32,044 nucleotides of DNA from Actinomycetes bacterium (GCA_025463875.1 JAODBI010000169.1:1-32044), one strand, 5' to 3'. Counted from the first letter of the stretch, positions 15,622-23,590 are shown. Program-made: numbers and translations. Notes: a model not told the origin generated them from the sequence alone.

Positions 15622-15637
15622 TGTGATCGGGCGCACA
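15622..15637. promoter_or_regulatory. CRP/FNR-type site upstream of whiB1
   Basis: TGTGA-N6-GCACA matches the CRP consensus TGTGA-N6-TCACA at 9 of 10 positions. It is 51 bp before the whiB1 start. In Mycobacterium tuberculosis whiB1 is controlled by CRP (Rv3676) through such sites, which makes this position meaningful. It lies downstream of the candidate promoter at 15551-15580, so it would repress that promoter or activate a nearer one. Confidence 0.55.
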
Positions 15638-15687
15638 GGTATGCGGCACAGCCGGCAACTACGCGACCCAGCAGGGGGGAAGACAAA

Positions 15688-15993
15688 GTGGCTTTGACCT
15701 GGATTCGAACCCATGATTGGGACGCGGAAGACTGGCGCGACAAAGCGTCCTGCCGCGACACGAGCCCCGAGCTCTTCTTCCCGATCGGGACGACCGGCCT
15801 CGCGCTCGACCAGATCGACGCCGCGAAGCAGGTCTGCGTCGAGTGTCCCGTCAACCACCAGTGCCTCGAGTTCGCGCTCGCGACGAACCAAGAGGCCGGC
15901 GTGTGGGGCGGAACGACCGAGGACGAGCGGCGCCGGCTCCGCAAGGGCCTCGACGCCACCGCGGTCGCCGCACCCGCCACCCGCCTCGCCTGA
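15688..15993 (+). CDS. whiB1: WhiB1-type iron-sulfur transcriptional regulator
   Basis: A 101-residue Wbl protein carrying a [4Fe-4S] cluster that reacts with nitric oxide; WhiB1 binds region 4 of the housekeeping sigma factor and controls essential genes. Seen: cluster cysteines C22, C50, C53 and C59 (C-x27-C-x2-C-x5-C), CRDTSPELFFPIGTTG, and GVWGGTTEDERRRLRK with the G[VI]WGG turn and a basic tail. ELFFP and the WRDKASCRD start are closest to WhiB1. GTG 15688 follows GGGGGGA by 7 nt. It faces the pdtaS gene, the same neighbour order as Rv3219-Rv3220c in M. tuberculosis, which supports the assignment. Confidence 0.93.
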   Translation: MALTWIRTHDWDAEDWRDKASCRDTSPELFFPIGTTGLALDQIDAAKQVCVECPVNHQCLEFALATNQEAGVWGGTTEDERRRLRKGLDATAVAAPATRLA

Positions 15994-16021
15994 CCGGCGC
16001 GGGCGACCGGCCCTCAGAGCC

Positions 16022-17482
16022 TCAGAGCTCGACGCGCGGCATCTCGACCGGCACGCGCACGCGTACCGAGGTGCCGCCTTCGTCGAGCATCTCGATGGAG
16101 CCTTGCAGCTCGCTCGTGACGAGGGCCTGGACGATCGACAGCCCCAACCCGCGCGATCCCTCGAGCGTGAACTGAGCCGGCAGTCCGGCGCCGTTGTCGC
16201 GGACCTCGATCTCGACGTGACCGTCAGACCGGGCGAGCGTCACCTTGACCAGCGCGTCGCTCCTCCCCTGCGGAAAGGCGTGGTCGACGGCGTTCTGCAT
16301 GAGCTCGTTCAGCACGACTGCGAGAGGAGTCGCGACCTCGCCCGGTAGCTCTCCCGCGTCACCTTCCACGCTGAACCGGATCGTGTGCTCGGGGGTGGAC
16401 GCCGTGTCCTCGACGAGCCGGGCGAGCGGCCGGACGATCTCGTTGAGCGAAACGACATCGCCCGCCTCACGCGACAGCGTTTCGTGCACGATCGCGATCG
16501 ACCGGATCCGACGCTCCGACTCCGCGAGCGCGGCCCTCGCCTCGGGCGAGCGCAGCCGCCGGCCCTGAAGTCGCAGCAACGACGCGATCGTCTGCAGGTT
16601 GTTCTTCACCCGGTGATGGTTCTCGCGAATCGTCGCATCCTTCGACAGGAGCAGACGGTCGCGGCGCCGGAGGTCGCTGACGTCGCGCAACAACACGAGC
16701 GCGCCGGCGGGCTGGCGGCGGTCGACGAGCGGTAACACACGCACGAGCACCGAGAAGTCGTCGCGCTCGATCTCCTCCGCGACCGGAAGGTGCAACAGCA
16801 TGGCGCTGCGCGCCGCGGTGTCGTCGAATCCCACGTCGATGAGGCGCTGCGACTGTGCGTACGCGTGAATTCCCATCCGGTGCAGCGAGCTGACCGCGTT
16901 GGGGCTGGCGAACTTCACGCGCGTCTCCGCGTCGATCACGATGACGCCGTCGCCGACGCGCGGCGCGCTCTCCATCTCGACCTCGTCGACGTCGAAGGGG
17001 AAGGTGCCGTCGGCGATCATGCGGGCGAAGCGGTCGAACACGTCGAAGTACGTCCGCTCGAGCTCGCCCGAACGCCGGGCGAGTGTCATCGACTCCTCGC
17101 GCGTGAGCAGCCCGATCAGCCGGTCTTCGCGGCGGACGGGAATGACCTGCACGCGCACGCGATCCTTCGACCCGATCGCGGCGGTGTCGCCCCGCACGAT
17201 GTCGGCGGACCGCCAGCACCGCGCGTACAGCGGCCGTTCGACCTCGTCGACGATGGTGCCGACCAGATCTTGCGGGTAGTTCGTCTGCCCCGTGACCGGC
17301 CGCACCTGGGAGAGCACGACGAAGCGATGGCCCTCCTCCCCCGCGATCGGCGCGAGGAGCATCAGATCGGCGAATGACAGGTCGGCGAGGGGTCGCCACG
17401 ACGAGACCAGGCGCTCCATGTGCACGAGATCCGGGCCGGAGAGTGCCGTGCGCGCGAGCGCCAGGCCTTCGATCGTGCTCAC
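16022..17482 (-). CDS. pdtaS: PdtaS-type sensor histidine kinase
   Basis: A 486-residue soluble HisKA_2-class kinase. Seen: an N-terminal GAF-like region (about 1-135), a PAS-like region (about 175-270, VIVIDAETRVKFASPNAVSSLHRMG), a phosphoacceptor motif IRENHHRVKNNLQTIASLLRLQ with H289/H290, and an HATPase domain with ELMQNAVDHAF (N box), DNGAGLP and GSRGLGLSIVQAL. No membrane helix was seen. In Mycobacterium PdtaS phosphorylates PdtaR, an ANTAR protein that binds RNA, in response to copper and nitric oxide; no pdtaR is in this window. The GTG start overlaps the stop of the ArsA-like gene by 4 nt (GTGA), indicating translational coupling. It converges on whiB1 with 28 nt between the stops. 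Confidence 0.93.
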   Translation of the reverse strand: MSTIEGLALARTALSGPDLVHMERLVSSWRPLADLSFADLMLLAPIAGEEGHRFVVLSQVRPVTGQTNYPQDLVGTIVDEVERPLYARCWRSADIVRGDTAAIGSKDRVRVQVIPVRREDRLIGLLTREESMTLARRSGELERTYFDVFDRFARMIADGTFPFDVDEVEMESAPRVGDGVIVIDAETRVKFASPNAVSSLHRMGIHAYAQSQRLIDVGFDDTAARSAMLLHLPVAEEIERDDFSVLVRVLPLVDRRQPAGALVLLRDVSDLRRRDRLLLSKDATIRENHHRVKNNLQTIASLLRLQGRRLRSPEARAALAESERRIRSIAIVHETLSREAGDVVSLNEIVRPLARLVEDTASTPEHTIRFSVEGDAGELPGEVATPLAVVLNELMQNAVDHAFPQGRSDALVKVTLARSDGHVEIEVRDNGAGLPAQFTLEGSRGLGLSIVQALVTSELQGSIEMLDEGGTSVRVRVPVEMPRVEL

Positions 17483-18723
17483 GGCGTGGGACCGGGCGAG
17501 GAACCGCTGAAGAGGTACTGACAGATCGCGTCGAGGCCGGCGATGTCACTGATGTCGTCGGCGAATGTCGGGATGCGCGCGACGACGTCGGGGACGCGCG
17601 CCAGCTCGGCGCGCAGCTCGGCCTCGCGCATCGCCACCACCGAGAAGTTGCGGTACGACTCCCCCACGGTCCGCAGGACCCGCGCGACGCGGTCGCGGTC
17701 GGCGAGCGCGGGATCTTCCGGGTCGACGAGCGCGTCGGCGAGCGAACCGGCTTCGTCGATGCACGCGGTCGCGGCCGCCGCGCCCTCCTGGTCGCGCAGC
17801 GAGTCGGGAAGTGTCTTGTTGAGCACCAGCGCGCCGAGGTGGAAGTCGCGCGAGATCAGCGTGGCGCAGAAGCGCTCGGCTTCGTGCAACGGCGCCGCTT
17901 CGAGCGTCGTCACCACGGCGAACGTCGTGCGCTTGTCGTGCAGCAGGCGTTCGACCGCCTTGGCGCGCGTGACGAAGCCTTCGTACATCGACTGGAAGTT
18001 CAGGAAGAACTCGGCGATGTCCTTCAGGAACTGGCTGCCCAGGATGCGATCGGCGATTTGGTAGAAGGGCCGGCTCGCCACGTTCAGCACACGTGTGCCG
18101 CGCTTGCCTCCGACGCGGTACGGCAGCGTGAGCCAGCGCAACAGGCGGCTCCCGAAGAAGTCGGCCATGCGCGCGGGCGCGTCGAGGAAGTCGATCGCGT
18201 TCCGCGTCGGTGGCGTGTCGATGACGATGAGGTCGTATTCGCCGGTCGCGTGGATCTCGAAGAGCCGCTCCATCGCGATGTAGTCGTGACTCTGGACGAA
18301 CCTCGCCGTGAGGTTCGTGTACAGCCGGTTCTCGAGGATCCGGTAGGCGGTCTCCTCGTCGGGGGCGTGGCGGAGCACGAGGTCGTCCCACGACTGTTTC
18401 GTGTCGAGCATGGCGGCCCAGAGCTCACCGCGCGGTTCGATACCCGAGGCCTTCAACACTTCCGGGGGCACGCGGACGGCGCGGTTGCCGAGGCCTTCCA
18501 GGCCGAGGGCGGTCGCGAGCCGACGGGCCGGGTCGATCGTGAGGACCAGTACCTTGCCGCCGAGGTGCACCGTGGCGCCGAGGGCGGCGGCGGCCGCGAC
18601 CGACGTCTTGCCGACGCCACCGGAGCCGCAGAACACGACGATCTCCTTGGCCGCGAGCAACTGCTCCAGCGTGACGGCCCGGCCGCCGTCCCCTTCGCGA
18701 TCACCCCTGCGGCGAGCGCTCAC
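17479..18723 (-). CDS. ArsA/Get3-like ATPase, Rv3680 type
   Basis: A 414-residue P-loop ATPase related to arsenite pump ATPase ArsA and to Get3. Seen: VVFCGSGGVGKTS (about 30-41), a Walker A that lacks the signature lysine (S in its place), as I recall is also so in mycobacterial Rv3680, then LTIDPARRLATALGL, ILENRLYTNLTARFVQSHDYIAMERL, and LIVIDTPPTRNAIDFLDAP (Walker B). Its start overlaps the previous gene's stop (GTGA) and its end overlaps pdtaS, so three genes are coupled. In Mycobacterium the pair Rv3679-Rv3680 forms a complex implicated in redox and glycerol metabolism near whiB4. Arsenic transport is unlikely because no ArsB is present. Confidence 0.9.
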   Translation of the reverse strand: MSARRRGDREGDGGRAVTLEQLLAAKEIVVFCGSGGVGKTSVAAAAALGATVHLGGKVLVLTIDPARRLATALGLEGLGNRAVRVPPEVLKASGIEPRGELWAAMLDTKQSWDDLVLRHAPDEETAYRILENRLYTNLTARFVQSHDYIAMERLFEIHATGEYDLIVIDTPPTRNAIDFLDAPARMADFFGSRLLRWLTLPYRVGGKRGTRVLNVASRPFYQIADRILGSQFLKDIAEFFLNFQSMYEGFVTRAKAVERLLHDKRTTFAVVTTLEAAPLHEAERFCATLISRDFHLGALVLNKTLPDSLRDQEGAAAATACIDEAGSLADALVDPEDPALADRDRVARVLRTVGESYRNFSVVAMREAELRAELARVPDVVARIPTFADDISDIAGLDAICQYLFSGSSPGPTP

Positions 18724-19688
18724 AATCCAAGCTCCGCGCCCAGCGCGTCGGCGACCATGCGCGTCACCCGCAGACCATGTGCCCGTACGAACAGGTACGG
18801 CACGTACAACAGCGGCAGATCGACCGACTGGCGCAGCTGCTCCAGATGCGTCGCGCCGGTGCGGCGCAGCGACACCGCGAGCCGGGCGGCGTCGAGGACG
18901 TCGGTGATGCCCGGACCGACCCGCGCCGCAAGCAACGCGCTCGGCTTCGCTGCGCGCAACGCCTCGAACGTCTCCTCGTCGGCCCGCGTGAACAACTCGG
19001 GCAGCACCCGGTTGACGATGACGGTACCGAGCGGCACATGCACTTCGTTACGGATGCGCTCGACCAACTCGATCGTCTCCGCGACCGGCATCTCCTCCGG
19101 CGTCGTGACGACGTTGACGGCGGTGATCGCAGGGTCGGCGAGGATGTCGGAGACCCACTGGGTCTGGCTTCGCAGCGGGCCCACGTCGACGAGATCGCGG
19201 ATCGAGTCGGCCGCGCCGAGCTGGGCGACGATGTGACCGGTCGCAGCCGCGTCGACAACGACCAGGTCGAAGTCCGCGCGGCCCTCGATCGCCTCCCGCA
19301 CCTCCCAGGCGATCTTGCCGATGGTCAGGATCTCCTTGACGCCGGGCGCGGCCGTCGCCACGAAATCGAGTGCGTGTGCGAGCGGACCGATCCGTCCGAT
19401 GACGGGAACGCGGAGGTTGAGGCGCAGGTACTCCTGCAGCGAGGCTTCGGTGTCCATCGCCATCGCGAGGACGCCGGGGTGGATCTCCTTGGGTGTGAAC
19501 CCGACCGGCGAATGCTCGAACTGCGCGGGGATGTCGCCCTTGGCGTCGACCTCGACGAGCAGGACGCGTTTGCCGATGCTCGACGCGAGCAACGCCGTGG
19601 CCGCGGCCATCGTGCTCTTGCCGACGCCGCCCTTGCCCGTGAAGAAGAGCAGTCGACGATCGAGCAACTCGGGCGCGGGCCCGTTCAC
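18720..19688 (-). CDS. ArsA/Get3-like ATPase, Rv3679 type
   Basis: A 322-residue partner of the following ATPase. Seen: LLFFTGKGGVGKST (about 13-26) with the signature lysine, VLLVEVDAKGDIPAQF, EYLRLNLRVP, FVATAAPGVKEILTIGKI, and LVVVDAAATGHI (Walker B region), then VNVVTTPEEMPVAETIELVE and GTVIVNRVLPE, which match the Rv3679 pattern. GTG 19688, 13 nt after the stop of the DUF3107 gene, is preferred to an upstream GTG at 19733 that would overlap that gene; AGG lies 7 nt ahead. The two ATPases probably form a heterodimer with one canonical and one altered nucleotide site (inference). Confidence 0.9.
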   Translation of the reverse strand: MNGPAPELLDRRLLFFTGKGGVGKSTMAAATALLASSIGKRVLLVEVDAKGDIPAQFEHSPVGFTPKEIHPGVLAMAMDTEASLQEYLRLNLRVPVIGRIGPLAHALDFVATAAPGVKEILTIGKIAWEVREAIEGRADFDLVVVDAAATGHIVAQLGAADSIRDLVDVGPLRSQTQWVSDILADPAITAVNVVTTPEEMPVAETIELVERIRNEVHVPLGTVIVNRVLPELFTRADEETFEALRAAKPSALLAARVGPGITDVLDAARLAVSLRRTGATHLEQLRQSVDLPLLYVPYLFVRAHGLRVTRMVADALGAELGL

Positions 19689-19701
19689 GACAGCCTGCGT
19701 G

Positions 19702-19932
19702 TTAGCTCGCCCCGAAGCCGACCTTGCGGCCACCGGCGTCGGTGACGATCTCGACGTAGGCGATCTTGTCGACCGGCACGCCTACGCGCCGGCCCTTCTT
19801 GTCGGTGAGCCACAACACGCCGTCGCCGGCCGAGATCGTGCTCTCGATGGTGGCGGTCACCGTGTCGACCGAATCGTCGGTCTCGAGGTTGAGCTCGCGG
19901 GCCGTGTAGACGACACCGATACGAATTTCCAT
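19702..19932 (-). CDS. DUF3107 family protein
   Basis: A 76-residue actinobacterial protein of unknown function (TB9.4/Rv3208A family). Seen: MEIRIGVVYTARELNLET at the start and WLTDKKGRRVGVPVDKIAYVEI, the conserved core, ending KVGFGAS. It heads the unit leading to the two ArsA-like ATPases and pdtaS, separated by 13 nt from the first. Its ATG lies 7 nt after TAGGGT with no ribosome-binding site. It follows mrp on the same strand, 23 nt from the mrp stop, so read-through from mrp is also possible. Confidence 0.88.
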   Translation of the reverse strand: MEIRIGVVYTARELNLETDDSVDTVTATIESTISAGDGVLWLTDKKGRRVGVPVDKIAYVEIVTDAGGRKVGFGAS

Positions 19933-19945
19933 GCGTTGGACCCTA
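19933..19945 (-). promoter_or_regulatory. Leaderless-type promoter of the DUF3107-arsA-arsA-pdtaS unit
   Basis: TAGGGT on the minus strand (19945-19940), 7 nt, then ATG 19932. Confidence 0.45.
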
Positions 19946-19955
19946 GCCGTCGCCG

Positions 19956-21070
19956 TCAGACGATCTTGAGCTGGGTTCGGTAGATGCGCTTGGGCGCCAT
20001 CTCGACATCGAGGCGCTCCGCCATCGCCGTGAAGACCCGCGACGCGGGATCGTCGGGGTGGCTGACCACGAGCGGCTCACCGTTGTCGGCGCCGGCTCGC
20101 AGCTCGGGGACGAGCGGGACCTGACCGAGCAGCGGTACCTCGAGCTGATCGGCCAGCTCCTGACCGCCGCCCTCACCGAACAGCCGGTACTCGGTGCCGT
20201 GTTCGCACTCGAACCACGACATGTTCTCGATGACGCCGACGACGGAGAGGTTCACCTTGTGCGCCATGTACGCGGCGCGTTGCGCGACCTTCTGCGCGGC
20301 GGGTTGCGGCGTGGTGACGACGATCACTTCGGCGCGGGGAAGGAACTGCGCCATCGACAGCGCGATGTCGCCGGTGCCCGGAGGCATGTCGAGATCAGGT
20401 ACTCGGGCTCGCCCCAATGCACGTCGGTGAGTAACTGCTCGTGCGCCTAGTGCAGCATCGGGCCCCGCCAGACGACGGGCTGGTCTTCGCGTGCGAAGAA
20501 TCCCATCGAGATGAGGGTGACGCCGTTGGCATCGGGCGGGACGATGACATCGTCGATGACGGTCGGCGGACGGTCGATGCCGAGCATGCGGGGCATCGAG
20601 AAACCCCAGACGTCGGCGTCGATCGCAGCGACCTTGCGACCCCGCTGCGCGAGCGCGACGGCGAGGTTGGTGGTGACCGACGACTTGCCGACCCCGCCCT
20701 TGCCCGAGGAGATCGCGAGCACGCGGGTGTTGGAATCGGTGAAGGGGTTCGTACGGTGCTCGTGGCCTTCACCGTCGTGGGAGTGGCCACCCTGGAGCTG
20801 CTGCGAGAGGGCGGCGCGCTCCTGGTCGGTCATGACGCCGAGGTCGACGTCGACGTGGCTGACACCCTCGACCGGGACCACGGCGTCGGTCACGAGCCGG
20901 ACGATCTCGGCTCGCATGGGGCAGCCGGCGACGGTCAGGGCGACGGTCACCTTGACGTTTCCGCCGTCGATCTCGATCCCCCGGACCATGTTCAACTCGA
21001 CGATCGAGCGGTGTATCTCGGGGTCTTGGACCGGGCGCAGGGCCTCGAGCACCTGGGCCTCGTTGGGCAT
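19956..21070 (-). pseudogene. mrp: Mrp/ApbC iron-sulfur carrier gene interrupted by an amber codon and a frameshift
   Basis: Mrp proteins (about 370 residues) are P-loop ATPases that deliver iron-sulfur clusters. Seen: a DUF59/MIP18 domain (1 to about 85, ALRPVQDPEIHRSIVELNM), a linker, SSGKGGVGKSSVTTNLA, and WRGPMLH, then TAG at 20449-20447 (codon 208, where a lysine is usual). The same frame continues with HEQLLTDVHWGEPEYL until one base is missing near 20392, where GTCGA replaces the expected GTCGACG-like stretch. The remainder, DMPPGTGDIALSM to the end, is intact in the -1 frame. The later ENMSWFECEHG has only one cysteine of the usual CxxC. ATG 21070 follows GAGAGG by 7 nt. The lesions lie within 60 bp; both decay and assembly error are possible. 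Everything else is well conserved. Confidence 0.85.
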
Positions 21071-21106
21071 GCGTATCCTCTCGGGAATTTCCACTACCGA
21101 CGTAGG

Positions 21107-21119
21107 TACAATACCCAGC
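21107..21119 (+). promoter_or_regulatory. Leaderless-type promoter of the SufR-like gene
   Basis: TACAAT (21107-21112), 7 nt, then GTG 21120. A weak inverted repeat TACC-N6-GGTA (21095-21108) overlaps the hexamer and sits between the divergent mrp and sufR-like starts; it may be an operator. Confidence 0.5.
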
Positions 21120-21827
21120 GTGGCGAATGAAGATCTCACTGCGGACGAGTTCGGAGCCGCCGTCGCCGCCGTCACCAGCGCCTTCGGCGACCCCACCCGG
21201 CGTGACATCTACCTCTTCGTGCGCTCGGCGCCCGAGGGCGCGAAGGCCGCCGAGGTGGCAGAGCACTTCGACCTCCACCCCAACGTCGCCCGGCACCATC
21301 TCGAGAAGCTCGCGTCCGGGAGTTACCTCGACGTCGAGCTCGAGCGCCACGTGTCGGCCGGGCGTCCGTCGAAGCGCTACCGCGCCGCGACGAGTGACAC
21401 GCATCTTTCGTTCCCGCCCAAGCGCGACGACCTGCTGGCGACGCTGCTCGCCCGGGCGTTGGAGAAGCTGCCGGTCGACGAAGCCCGCAAGCTGGCCGAA
21501 GAGGTCGGCTACGACTACGGCCGTTCGATCGCGGCGCGCATGGAACCGACCGAAGGACACCGTTCGGTGAAGGCCGCGGTCGCATCGGTCGCCGACGCGT
21601 TGACCGCGCACGGATTCGCGGCGCACGCCGAGGCGCGCGGAAATCTGCTCACGCTCGTGTCGGAGCACTGCCCGTTCGGCGAGGCCGCGCAGAAGTGGCC
21701 GCACGTGTTGTGCGCGGTCGACACCGGCATGGTGCGCGGCATGCTCGAAGGTCTCTACGGCGAGACGCAGCCGATGCTCACCGAGAGTCGCCCCGACGGC
21801 GACCAGCACTGCGTCACGCGCGTCTGA
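21120..21827 (+). CDS. SufR-like iron-sulfur responsive transcriptional regulator
   Basis: A 235-residue winged-helix repressor-type protein. Seen: an N-terminal ArsR/DeoR-like helix-turn-helix (about 20-90: FGDPTRRDIYLFV, AAEVAEHFDLHPNVARHHLEKL, GRPSKRYRA wing) and a C-terminal region with C184, C198 and C231 plus nearby histidines (EHCPFGEAAQKWPHVLCAVDTG, GDQHCVTRV). This layout is that of SufR, whose C-terminal cysteines hold a cluster and which represses iron-sulfur assembly genes when clusters are plentiful. The neighbours fit: mrp is divergent and a cysteine desulfurase gene follows after 12 nt. It is not followed by a full sufBCD operon here, so its targets may be local. GTG 21120 is set by the TACAAT spacing. 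Confidence 0.85.
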   Translation: MANEDLTADEFGAAVAAVTSAFGDPTRRDIYLFVRSAPEGAKAAEVAEHFDLHPNVARHHLEKLASGSYLDVELERHVSAGRPSKRYRAATSDTHLSFPPKRDDLLATLLARALEKLPVDEARKLAEEVGYDYGRSIAARMEPTEGHRSVKAAVASVADALTAHGFAAHAEARGNLLTLVSEHCPFGEAAQKWPHVLCAVDTGMVRGMLEGLYGETQPMLTESRPDGDQHCVTRV

Positions 21828-21839
21828 GTCGACATCGTC

Positions 21840-22955
21840 GTGGCGGTCGCGCGCGCGTACCTCGATCACGCATCCACCTCGGTCCTGCGCCCGGAAGCGC
21901 GGGACGCGATGCGGCCGTATCTCGAGTCGTCGTTCGGCGACCCCGGACGGTTGCACGCGGAGGGACGCGCGACACGTGTCGCACTGGAGACCGCGCGGGA
22001 ACAGGTCGCGTCGTTCTTCGGGGCGCGGCCGCGAGAGGTGGTGTTCACGTCGTCGGGAACCGAGGCCGTGAACACCGCGGTCGCAGGGGCGTTGGCGCGC
22101 ACGCCGGGGCACGTGGTCACCACCGCGGTGGAGCACTCGAGCGTGCGCGACGCGGCCGCCCGGGCATCTGACGAGATCACGGTCGTCGGCGTCGACCGGT
22201 TCGGCGGGTTCGACGCGGGAGCAGTCGTCGACGCGATACGCGACGACACCAGCCTGGTGAGTGTCCAGCTCGCGAACCACGAAGTCGGCACGGTGCAACC
22301 GGTCGCGGAGGTGTGCGCCGCGCTACGCGAGCGGGGCGCGCTCGTGCACGTCGACGCGTGTGCGGGCGCGGGCCACGTCCCGGTCGACTTCACGGCGCTC
22401 GGCGCCGACCTCTGCTCGGTCACCGCGCACAAGCTCGGTGGACCGCTCGGCGCGGGCGCTCTGCTCGTCCGCCGCGGTCTGCGCATACCGCCGCTGCTCG
22501 TCGGCGGGGCGCAGGAACGGGCGCGCCGCGGTGGCATCGAGAACGTCCCCGCGTGGGTCGGCTTCGGTGCCGCGTGCGCGGCCGTCGACCTGACCGCGGA
22601 AGCCTCCGCCCAACGGGCGCTCGTCGATCGGGCGGCCACGGTCGTCGGCCTCGTTGCCGGCGTCGAACGCTTCGGCGACGGGTCCCTTCCCAACATGCTG
22701 TGCCTGGGCGTGACGGGCGTCGAGGCGGAGCCGATCCTGCTCGGACTCGATCAGCATGGCGTGGCGGTGCACTCGGGCTCGGCCTGTTCGTCGGAGACGC
22801 TGGAGCCGTCACCCGTGCTCGAAGCGATGGGCGTGGACGCCGATCGGTCCTTGCGGGTATCGGTCGGATGGTCGTCGACGATCGCCGACGTCGACCGCTT
22901 TGTGGAAGTGTTTCCGGGAATCGTCGAACGACTGCGGGGGTTGCGGAGCGTATGA
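21840..22955 (+). CDS. Cysteine desulfurase (NifS/IscS class I)
   Basis: A 371-residue pyridoxal-phosphate enzyme that removes sulfur from cysteine for iron-sulfur clusters or tRNA thiolation. Seen: YLDHASTSVLRPEA, the family N-terminus, TSSGTEAVNTAV, EHSSV with H99 stacking on the cofactor, VDACAGAGHVPVD with D172, SVTAHKLGGPLGAG with Schiff-base lysine K198, and SGSACSSETLEPSPVL with active-site C316 in the longer loop typical of class I. It starts 12 nt after the SufR-like gene (GTG 21840) and its stop overlaps the next ATG (ATGA). No IscU or MnmA gene is adjacent, so its sulfur acceptor is unknown. Confidence 0.93.
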   Translation: MAVARAYLDHASTSVLRPEARDAMRPYLESSFGDPGRLHAEGRATRVALETAREQVASFFGARPREVVFTSSGTEAVNTAVAGALARTPGHVVTTAVEHSSVRDAAARASDEITVVGVDRFGGFDAGAVVDAIRDDTSLVSVQLANHEVGTVQPVAEVCAALRERGALVHVDACAGAGHVPVDFTALGADLCSVTAHKLGGPLGAGALLVRRGLRIPPLLVGGAQERARRGGIENVPAWVGFGAACAAVDLTAEASAQRALVDRAATVVGLVAGVERFGDGSLPNMLCLGVTGVEAEPILLGLDQHGVAVHSGSACSSETLEPSPVLEAMGVDADRSLRVSVGWSSTIADVDRFVEVFPGIVERLRGLRSV

Positions 22956-23422
22956 CTGCGACAGTGCGCCGGCTCAACCATGCCGTCCTCTACGTGCGGG
23001 ACGCGCGCCGGAGCGCGGCCTTCTACGCCGAAGCATTCGGGTTCGAGGTGATTGTCGAGGCCGGCAACGGCGCGGCCGTCTTCATGAGGGCGGCGGGGAC
23101 CGAGAACCATCACGACCTCGGACTCTTCTCGCTGGGGCCGCAAGCCCCCCTGCCCGAACCGGGGCGCGTCGGTCTGTACCACCTCGCCTGGCAGGTCGAC
23201 ACGATCCACGACCTCGCCGAGATGCGTGAACGTCTGCAGCGCATGGGTTCGCTCGCGGGCGAGAGCGACCACGGCGTGACCAAGTCGCTCTACGCGAAAG
23301 ACCCCGACGGGAACGAGTTCGAGATCATGTGGATGCTCCCCCGCGAGCAGTGGGGTGCAATGGAGCACGAGGCCGGCGTCGCCCGCCTCGACCTCGCCGC
23401 CGAGCTCGCCAAACACGGCTGA
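22952..23422 (+). CDS. VOC-family protein (glyoxalase / extradiol dioxygenase fold)
   Basis: A 156-residue vicinal-oxygen-chelate protein. Seen: RLNHAVLYVRDARRSAAFYAEAFGFEVIVE, which gives the first metal histidine (about residue 10), GLYHLAWQVDT with a second histidine, and DPDGNEFEIMWM with the conserved glutamate (about 127). These three would form the divalent-metal site, as in catechol 2,3-dioxygenases and fosfomycin-resistance or glyoxalase-type enzymes. The actual reaction is unknown. The ATGA overlap with the cysteine desulfurase gene puts it in the same unit. A 45-bp palindrome array follows directly. Confidence 0.85.
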   Translation: MTATVRRLNHAVLYVRDARRSAAFYAEAFGFEVIVEAGNGAAVFMRAAGTENHHDLGLFSLGPQAPLPEPGRVGLYHLAWQVDTIHDLAEMRERLQRMGSLAGESDHGVTKSLYAKDPDGNEFEIMWMLPREQWGAMEHEAGVARLDLAAELAKHG

Positions 23423-23430
23423 CCCCGGAA

Positions 23431-23590
23431 AACCTCCCAACAGTTGGGAGCGAAACGGGTTCCCCCGCGCCGGAATTCCTCCAAACAGTTTGCAACGAAA
23501 CGGACGTGTGGGGGTCGGTTTTGTTGCAAACAGTTTGCAACGAAACGGGCGTGTGACGGTCGGTTTTGTTGCGAACTGTTTGGTGGATTT
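23431..23590. repeat. Four palindromes at exact 45-bp spacing between two convergent genes
   Basis: Palindromes with the core AAC-N-GTT are centred at 23442, 23487, 23532 and 23577, an exact 45-bp period. The first is a perfect CTCCCAAC-A-GTTGGGAG; the third has a stem of about 13 bp with one wobble pair. The two central units are nearly identical (caaacagtttgcaacgaaac, then a variable part and tcggttttgttg); the outer ones differ in base but keep the symmetry. Each unit can also pair caacgaaac with gttttgttg. The array lies between the stops of the VOC gene and aconitase gene and is less G+C-rich than its flanks. A bidirectional terminator or REP-like element is possible. Confidence 0.85.

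Noticed and set aside
15698-15716. A stretch like the reverse complement of a tRNA T-arm (ggattcgaaccc) at the start of whiB1
   Set aside because: It lies inside the well-supported WhiB1 coding sequence, and no acceptor, D-arm or anticodon stem can be formed around it.
17479-19688. Arsenite efflux operon
   Set aside because: The ATPases are ArsA-like, but there is no arsB, arsR-arsenic motif or arsC; the match to the Rv3679/Rv3680 pair is better.
23431-23590. Possible CRISPR array
   Set aside because: The repeats are directly adjacent with no unique spacers of constant length, and no cas gene is near.
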